From IMG/VR virus record IMGVR_UViG_3300049737_000325, positions 1 to 54,421 of that record: DNA of 54,421 nucleotides, one strand, 5' to 3'. Position numbers and translations under genes: made by a program. Below the pieces are notes generated by a model. It worked only from the letters and a program-made list of their open reading frames with translations, was not told the origin of the DNA and did not search any database. Positions 49,200-54,421 of the stretch are shown here, piece after piece. Within the stretch, counting starts at the first letter, position 1, and the number at the start of each line of letters is the position of its first letter. The stretch comes from a virus.

Positions 49200-51050
49200 C
49201 TTAATAAATTTATTGAATGTTTGAAACTCTATCTCGCTAGATTCTGCCACTACTCCAACAGAGTCTTCCAGTTTAGACTTTAATTCAGCATACATATTAT
49301 GTAATGCCTTTGGCGTTAACTTCTTAAAGAGTTTCTCATCACCATCTAACATTGCATTTCTTACTTGAGTTGCTGAAATATTCTTACCTGTTCTAGGGAT
49401 TTCAAATAAACCAAAATCATCTCTAACTCCTAAGTCATCTCTATATTCTTGCTTATCTACTTGATAACCATAAGTCTTCATTCTATCACTTCCTGTTCCC
49501 CATAATACTGGTTCGTATTTTGGTCTCATTGCATTAAACATAGTGTCAATACCTCCAGTTGGAATTACGAAAACTTCTTCAATTGGATATTTAGATTTTA
49601 AAGAGTTAATCATTGCTACTTGAGTTGCCTCATCATAAGGTCTTTTAAATGCATCCTCTTTTTTCTTGTTCTTAGCTTTTACTAATAAGATTACTACCGG
49701 GTGTCCATTTTGCTTATGAATAGTTTCGACTACTTTAGCATGGCCTAGTGTAAATGGTTGGAATCTACCAACAAACATATTAACTAATTTCTTACCTTGT
49801 TCTGGGTAATCTACTTTTAACGCTTCAGTAATTGGACTTACTTGAGTGCTAATTTTCTTATTAAGTAAATATTGATTAAAATTCATGACATCATTTTCGT
49901 TAGCTTCTGCCATGATTAAAGAGTCTATCTTTTCTATAATTGAATTAATGTTATTCATTAGATCTGCATTAATAAGATCTGTCTCTTTATTTCTTTTCTT
50001 TCTAAAACTACCTAATGTTATTTTAAATAATTCGGAAAGTATTTTATCTTGTACTAGAGTTAGTGTTTTTTCGTTCTGTAAAAACTTATGATTTAATTCA
50101 AACATAGGTGATTCTGAAAAATCTGCAGAATCAAATTTAGCACCAATATATTTAGTTGCGTTCTTTTCAATATAGTTATTAAAAACTTCTGACATTAATT
50201 CTAAATATCTTTTGTCAGTTTCCTCTTCTGTTAATTTAATATCTTCAAATTCAAATTGAGTTAAGTGTTCTACAATATCTAATATTGTAATTTGATACAT
50301 GTCAGATGGTTTTCTATCTTCGCTTGGTTTTTTATTAAACTTCTCTAGTTTAAATGATTGTAAAGATTTGCCATCATGAAAATTAACTATAAATCCTGCA
50401 ACATCCTTTGAAAGATTATTCATTAAAGTAGATTGCTTCATGTTCTCATTAAATATACTAAATACAGCTCTTGTAAATGAAGGCTTATCTTTATCTTCAA
50501 ACGTCTGTTCAAATTCATTGATTGACATTGATAACATTCTTTTAAGCGCATCTTTTTGGCCTGAATGTAATTGACCTTCAAATATTACTGGAGGTGGACC
50601 AACTTCTAATATGCCTGCCCACTTCATAAGTACTTTACTATCTCTAATTACCTTTCTAACCTTATTAGGATTAGAAGGCTGCATTACTTGTATATGTGTT
50701 AAGATTAAATTGGATTTAGGTAATATGTCATATTCTATATCCATTGTTTTACTATCACCAACATATTCAAATCCAAATTTCCAATCAAATGGCATATCAT
50801 CAACAGAGTCTTTTGATACAGATTTAAAGTGTCTAATTGCATTTTCATAATATCTAACAATAGTACGATCTACTACATTCATAGGATCTTTAGATCCTGA
50901 TTTATAGTATAAAAAACCATTACCATTTCTTTGAACATGAAATGATGAACCATTAATTTTTTCAGTTACAATACATTTGTTACTTAATAATGTATCAATG
51001 TCTGAAATATTAGCTCCTTCAAAATATGTTTTTAAATTATGTAGTGCCAT
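49191..51050 (-). CDS. RNA ligase-like and NMN adenylyltransferase fusion, 619 aa
   Basis: Residues about 1-260 form a nucleotidyltransferase ligase domain: motif I EKINGSS (K31), FGFEYVGD (about 92-99), GFIVNFHDG and the motif V-like FKLEKFNKK. Residues about 260-400 are helical. Residues about 423-600 are an NMN adenylyltransferase: GRFQPFTLGH (428-437, the xxGH nucleotide loop) and ISATQVR (558-564). Between them NFNQYLLNKK (390-399) and PITE|A (406-410) look like a targeting motif and a gp21 cleavage site, and IEFQTFNKFI ends the chain. Processing would release a free NAD-making domain. Activities are predicted only. Confidence 0.75.
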   Translation of the reverse strand: MALHNLKTYFEGANISDIDTLLSNKCIVTEKINGSSFHVQRNGNGFLYYKSGSKDPMNVVDRTIVRYYENAIRHFKSVSKDSVDDMPFDWKFGFEYVGDSKTMDIEYDILPKSNLILTHIQVMQPSNPNKVRKVIRDSKVLMKWAGILEVGPPPVIFEGQLHSGQKDALKRMLSMSINEFEQTFEDKDKPSFTRAVFSIFNENMKQSTLMNNLSKDVAGFIVNFHDGKSLQSFKLEKFNKKPSEDRKPSDMYQITILDIVEHLTQFEFEDIKLTEEETDKRYLELMSEVFNNYIEKNATKYIGAKFDSADFSESPMFELNHKFLQNEKTLTLVQDKILSELFKITLGSFRKKRNKETDLINADLMNNINSIIEKIDSLIMAEANENDVMNFNQYLLNKKISTQVSPITEALKVDYPEQGKKLVNMFVGRFQPFTLGHAKVVETIHKQNGHPVVILLVKAKNKKKEDAFKRPYDEATQVAMINSLKSKYPIEEVFVIPTGGIDTMFNAMRPKYEPVLWGTGSDRMKTYGYQVDKQEYRDDLGVRDDFGLFEIPRTGKNISATQVRNAMLDGDEKLFKKLTPKALHNMYAELKSKLEDSVGVVAESSEIEFQTFNKFIKNI

Positions 51051-52321
51051 TATCTTCCGTATTTTATGATACCCATTAGCTGGTTAATCGCAGCAAAAGT
51101 ACCTGTTAGTTTAAAGGTTTTTCCTTTAAATTTAAAGACCACGCCTTCTGTTGGGATGATCGACTCAATACCACCAATTCCCTCTAGTCTTTTTAGTTCT
51201 TTTTCAACCTTTTCAATTTGAGTAAGGTCGCCATTCTTTTTAATCTTGCCAGCTTCAGTTCTAATCTGATTATGTAATCTTGCTTTTTCAGCATCTGGAT
51301 TAGCAGCTACAAAATTAGAAGCGTTCTTTAAAACATCTGCACCTAACTCTAAAAATAGATTCTCAAAAGGTAAAATGTTTTCTTTATACTTCTTATTTCT
51401 TTGACCATCAAAATCTTTAACAGCCTTATTTTGTTCCGGTGTTAATTCCTTCTTTAATGCAGTTAACTTAAGTGTCTTCTTATCTAAGTAAGCCCATCTT
51501 AAAAGTAAACCCTCTTTATGTGCAGGGTCTAGGTCTGCAAAATTCTCTTCGATTTGGCTTCTCCACCACATCTCGTGATACATTTTAACCTCATCTTGAT
51601 CTGATAGACTATAAGTATCTCTCAGTTTATTTATTGCCTTTTCGTAATAGCCGACTCTCTCATCAAAGTTAATGTCTTTTCCTAACTTTAAAATTTGAGG
51701 GGGAATTATTGTAAACGTCTTTTGAACATCTGACTTTAATTCTTTAAGAGCTTTAACTAAATCACCAGCAACATTTTGCTTTCCAGTTTGATTACCTTCA
51801 CCATCAGTCTCTACAATACCATGAAATTGTATAACATCTCTGTCATAATAGATAACATTAGGATTTTTAGAGTAAATTAGTTCCATATTAACGAAATTCA
51901 ATCCGTTGGCGAACATTGATTGATCCTTAAGCGCTGGGAGCGCCTCTGCTAGATCTTTAGCAGCAAAGATATATGTTTCTTCAACCAGCTTTGACGCGTG
52001 GCCAGTAAACATCTTAATGATACCATTTAGGTCTAGTGGATTTATCATTTGCCCTTTATTTCTGGCAAACATTGCTTGACCATCTTTTACAGTTGCAAAT
52101 AGGTTTTGACCATCAGTCTTTTCAGTTGCAGCCTCTTCGAAATCTAACCCACCTTGTAATGAAGATTTAACAATAATCTTGAAATCTGCAAAAGTTAATG
52201 AGTGGTCATCGAAAGGGTGCATCATGTGTCCTGCTGCTCCACCTTCAAATATGAAATCCTCCAAGCTGTTCACCTGGAGTTTCTCGTTTAAAAATTCTGT
52301 AAAATTAGTGTATATCTTCAT
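51050..52321 (-). CDS. KxDG nucleotidyltransferase/ligase-like protein with targeting start, 423 aa
   Basis: Motif I is EKTDGQN with K68 in the KxDG box, followed by an RNKG strand, the motif III-like NMELIYSK, and C-terminal EGVVFK (392-397) and FKGKTFKLTG (398-407) as motifs IV and V. That set marks the covalent nucleotidyltransferase family of DNA and RNA ligases. The N-terminus has two targeting-like pieces, MKIYTNFTEFLNE|K and SLEDFIFE|G (19-27), the latter nearly identical to the first residues of the 703-aa protein. It ends where the 619-aa gene begins (1-base overlap). Substrate (DNA or RNA) cannot be told from sequence; a fully active ligase is not certain. Confidence 0.65.
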   Translation of the reverse strand: MKIYTNFTEFLNEKLQVNSLEDFIFEGGAAGHMMHPFDDHSLTFADFKIIVKSSLQGGLDFEEAATEKTDGQNLFATVKDGQAMFARNKGQMINPLDLNGIIKMFTGHASKLVEETYIFAAKDLAEALPALKDQSMFANGLNFVNMELIYSKNPNVIYYDRDVIQFHGIVETDGEGNQTGKQNVAGDLVKALKELKSDVQKTFTIIPPQILKLGKDINFDERVGYYEKAINKLRDTYSLSDQDEVKMYHEMWWRSQIEENFADLDPAHKEGLLLRWAYLDKKTLKLTALKKELTPEQNKAVKDFDGQRNKKYKENILPFENLFLELGADVLKNASNFVAANPDAEKARLHNQIRTEAGKIKKNGDLTQIEKVEKELKRLEGIGGIESIIPTEGVVFKFKGKTFKLTGTFAAINQLMGIIKYGR

Positions 52322-52329
52322 AAGAAGTC

Positions 52330-53523
52330 TTAGGCTTTTTCAGTTTCTTCAACTTCTTCTTTTATTACTGGGAAGTTCTTTCCGTTAAATTCAAATTCTT
52401 CAGCATCTTCTTCAATTGCTTTTGCTCTTGCTGCTAAAAATGCATTACCTTCATTCATTACAGACTCATTAGCCCATATCAATTCAAATGCATCTACAAT
52501 TTTTTGAGCAGTATCACTATGTCCGAATCCGTCTAAGAATAAAGCCATACCTTCAACAATACCGATACCTGACCATCCTGCAGCGTTTGCCATGAATGCT
52601 CCTTTATCATCTAATAAATTAATGATTGTCTTTTTACCAACTGGAACTGACATACCACCAAGGCTATCAAGTTCTACCATTACGGTTGTGATCTTACCTT
52701 TGATTGCTTTACTTACTGGATCTCTATAAGAGTGGAAGTTAGCATCTGTTAAAGCCTCTGCCATCATATATTTACATACTCCTAAAATAACGCCAGGTGC
52801 TGCTAACGCAGGGTGCTCCATAAAGAATTTCTCTATTGATTTATTTACTTTCTTAGCATCTCTTGCATTACCTTTACTTGGTTTGAATGCTTCATTAACT
52901 GCAGATTCGCTAACAGTAAGCGACTCGAATGCTGGTAAAAGTCCAGTTTCAGCGTAAACATCTGCCATATACCAGCTGCCATCTCTTTGGTCAAATAAAT
53001 AGACAAATTCAGCACCCCCTTTCTCAGACGCATCTCTTAAAAAATCATTTATTTTTTTAGCATCACCATCTAGTGTGGTTTTATCTCCGTAAAAGTTAAT
53101 CTTACTTGGGTCAGCTTCTAAACCAGAAGCCCCACCTTTCTTTAATAAAGCGCTAACGCCAGATCCATCTTTGTAACCCTTTTTAATAGTAGGTAGCATG
53201 TGGTCTGGATAACCGTCGTAATGCATGTATACTGCAGAAATCTTACCTCTTTTATTGATAATACCTATTTGAGAACGTGTGCCTTCTTCAATAATTGCTA
53301 TTGCTTCTGAAATTTCTGAAGCACCTAGCTTTTCATAGAATTTAGTTTTATCCTCTTCTTTAAGCTCTTTAACAGAAGTTACTCCGAATTCGCTTAATAA
53401 AGATTTAAATTGATTTGCAGCAGTGTCTCTTGCGATTGATTGTTCCTCTTCTACTTTTGCTGCTTTTACAGCTAAATTAGACTTAGCAAAGTCTTGAAAG
53501 GATTGTAGTTTGTGTGAACTCAT
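52330..53523 (-). CDS. Late protein with phage DGYP domain and AAR...PV motif, 397 aa
   Basis: It begins MSSHKLQSFQDFAKSN, another Phe-x-x-Phe targeting-like start. Residues about 85-200 hold KISAVYMHYDGYPDHMLPTI and GASGLEADPSKINFYGDKTT, the 'Y-x-H-x-DGYP' domain found in many phage proteins of unknown function. Residues about 205-345 are a separate helical domain. The end, GNAFLAARAKAI...FPVIKEEVEETEKA, matches a motif in the gp21/22 fusion (GNEFGAARAEAI...YPV). It has its own late promoter, which overlaps the uvsW stop. Packaging is inferred; biochemical role unknown. Confidence 0.6.
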   Translation of the reverse strand: MSSHKLQSFQDFAKSNLAVKAAKVEEEQSIARDTAANQFKSLLSEFGVTSVKELKEEDKTKFYEKLGASEISEAIAIIEEGTRSQIGIINKRGKISAVYMHYDGYPDHMLPTIKKGYKDGSGVSALLKKGGASGLEADPSKINFYGDKTTLDGDAKKINDFLRDASEKGGAEFVYLFDQRDGSWYMADVYAETGLLPAFESLTVSESAVNEAFKPSKGNARDAKKVNKSIEKFFMEHPALAAPGVILGVCKYMMAEALTDANFHSYRDPVSKAIKGKITTVMVELDSLGGMSVPVGKKTIINLLDDKGAFMANAAGWSGIGIVEGMALFLDGFGHSDTAQKIVDAFELIWANESVMNEGNAFLAARAKAIEEDAEEFEFNGKNFPVIKEEVEETEKA

Positions 53524-53562
53524 TTTTATTAAGTTTATTTTATACTTTCTTGTACTATAGTA

Positions 53563-53571
53563 TTATATATC
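53563..53571 (-). promoter_or_regulatory. Late promoter of the 397-aa gene
   Basis: Exact GATATATAA overlapping the uvsW stop codon, 39 nt before the ATG at 53523. Confidence 0.65.
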
Positions 53572-54421
53572 TCCATCAAATTGCACATTTTTTACCTCAA
53601 ACGGAAACTTCTGTTCCTTATAGATCTTTTGGCGTGCTTTTGAGTGTCGAATTAAATAATTATCCCAATCAGGGGAGGATAAGTCATCTACAAAATCAAT
53701 AATGTTTACCTCTGATTTGGTATGATGTTTTCTTAAACCTCTACCAATTGATTGTCTAATTATGACTTCCGATTTAAACGATTCTGTAAAGAATATGTTG
53801 TGGATTTTATTAATCGAAATACCGGTCGAGAAGGTACCATAAGAGGCAACAATAACCACTTGAGCGCCTGCTTCCATCTTTTTCTTGTATTCTTCTCTAA
53901 TGTCTTTGTCGGTATTTCCATCCACGTAGTATATTGGCTTATCACTATCTTGGCGTAGCTTTTCATATATTCTTTTACCGTGTTCAATCCTGTGGAAAAG
54001 AACAAGACTATTGCCCCGTACTCTGGAAATAATGTTTGTAATGAAAGCAAGACGCCCTGTTGAATTAATAACATAATTGCTTTCAAATTTGTATACATCT
54101 TTGCTCTCATATCTATTTTGGGACATCTCGTAAAAAGCGTTCTTAGTACTTTGTGGAGCATAATCCATTTTTATTACCTTTACATTACAACCAGCAATAT
54201 GGCCTTCATCTTGTAATAGTGCTGCTGTAATTTCTGTAATCACCGGTCCGGTGTGAGCCATTAAGGTTAGTCGATCTAAAGTCTTTGCCTTTGGAATTGT
54301 ACCTGAAAGACCAAACCTATAGTTGGCTGCTGTACATTTCTGTAGGATAGTTTTAATAGAAGTTGATTTAGCCTTATGTGTCTCATCAATAATTACTGCA
54401 TCAAACTGCTCAAAGTATTCT
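53563..54421 (-). CDS. uvsW: UvsW-type DNA/RNA helicase, C-terminal part (5' end off window)
   Basis: The frame stays open from the stop at 53563 to the window edge, 286 visible codons; the first visible residues are EYFEQFDAVIIDETHKAKST, with DETH as helicase motif II and FGLSGTIP as motif III. Later motifs include NSLVLFHRIEHGK (IV), VIVASYGTFSTGISI (V) and RQSIGRGLRKH (VI). It is therefore an SF2 helicase close to T4 UvsW, which acts on branched DNA and R-loops and shuts off origin replication. An internal ATG at 54261 is not the start, because motif II lies upstream of it. Confidence 0.93.
   Translation of the reverse strand, partial: EYFEQFDAVIIDETHKAKSTSIKTILQKCTAANYRFGLSGTIPKAKTLDRLTLMAHTGPVITEITAALLQDEGHIAGCNVKVIKMDYAPQSTKNAFYEMSQNRYESKDVYKFESNYVINSTGRLAFITNIISRVRGNSLVLFHRIEHGKRIYEKLRQDSDKPIYYVDGNTDKDIREEYKKKMEAGAQVVIVASYGTFSTGISINKIHNIFFTESFKSEVIIRQSIGRGLRKHHTKSEVNIIDFVDDLSSPDWDNYLIRHSKARQKIYKEQKFPFEVKNVQFDGDI

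Noticed and set aside
53760-54161. 133-codon ORF on the minus strand in another frame
   Set aside because: It overlaps the uvsW coding frame throughout and lacks any motif.
53563-54261. uvsW as a complete gene starting at 54261
   Set aside because: The frame is open upstream to the window edge and contains helicase motif II (DETH) and III, so the start is outside the window.
1-54421. tRNA genes or rRNA
   Set aside because: I saw no cloverleaf-like sequence in any gap, though the CCA enzyme suggests tRNAs may lie elsewhere in the genome; a tRNA search would settle it.

Overview
This window is part of the genome of a large T4-like myovirus (contractile tail, T4-type replisome). Recognisable T4 homologues include gp14-like, gp15-like, gp16, gp17, gp18, gp19, gp20, gp21/22, gp23, gp4, gp55, gp41, gp43, gp44, gp45, gp46, gp47, gp62-like, UvsX, UvsW, RNase H and NrdA/NrdB. 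The DNA is AT-rich, and all genes but one lie on the minus strand, so the text below follows transcription from right to left. The host is probably a Bacteroidota bacterium. Start codons sit in A-rich leaders without a Shine-Dalgarno GGAGG in every start I checked, and a small secreted beta-barrel-like protein of Bacteroidota style is encoded. This host call is inference.

Layout. 53.5-54.4 kb: C-terminal part of the UvsW helicase. 44.6-53.5 kb: a block of late genes whose products carry N-terminal or internal peptides like the T4 capsid-targeting sequence (short Phe-rich peptide, then L/I-x-E and a small residue, the gp21 protease site). They include two nucleotidyltransferase/ligase-like proteins (one fused to an NMN adenylyltransferase), a CCA-adding tRNA nucleotidyltransferase, a protein carrying a copy of the major capsid protein's N-arm, and unknowns. 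39.5-44.6 kb: metabolic and possible base-modification genes (phosphoesterase, DUF6378-like, SGNH-like, glycosylase/pyrophosphorylase-like, PLP enzyme, dUTPase). 32.4-39.6 kb: DNA polymerase gp43 split into two genes between motifs A and B, separated by nrdB, nrdA, an outer-membrane-like protein and the gp45 clamp. 25.3-32.4 kb: UvsX, 2OG oxygenase, gp41, gp47, gp46. 14.6-25.3 kb: head and neck genes, including a fused gp21 protease-gp22 scaffold with an apparent retained internal gene 22 start. 12.4-14.5 kb: a long coiled-coil core-like protein. 11.9-12.4 kb: the only plus-strand gene. 8.3-11.8 kb: gp44, RNase H, gp62-like and small genes. 0.2-8.3 kb: gp14-like neck protein, gp16, gp17, gp18, gp19, then a partial gene at the left edge.

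Regulation. The nonamer GATATATAA (minus strand), related to the T4 late promoter TATAAATA, lies upstream of most virion genes (12 exact copies and 4 near copies by my reading). A 31-bp sequence occurs identically upstream of RNase H and of the 46-codon gene at 44.5 kb and looks like an early or middle promoter. Clear hairpin plus U-tract terminators follow gp19, gp23, several other virion genes, nrdA, the outer-membrane-like gene and gp43N.

The most interesting system is the predicted set of packaged enzymes at 44.6-53.5 kb. CCA addition, polynucleotide sealing and NAD synthesis look like a pre-made repair kit that would enter the cell with the phage DNA. All functional calls rest on motif reading by eye; no database search was run.
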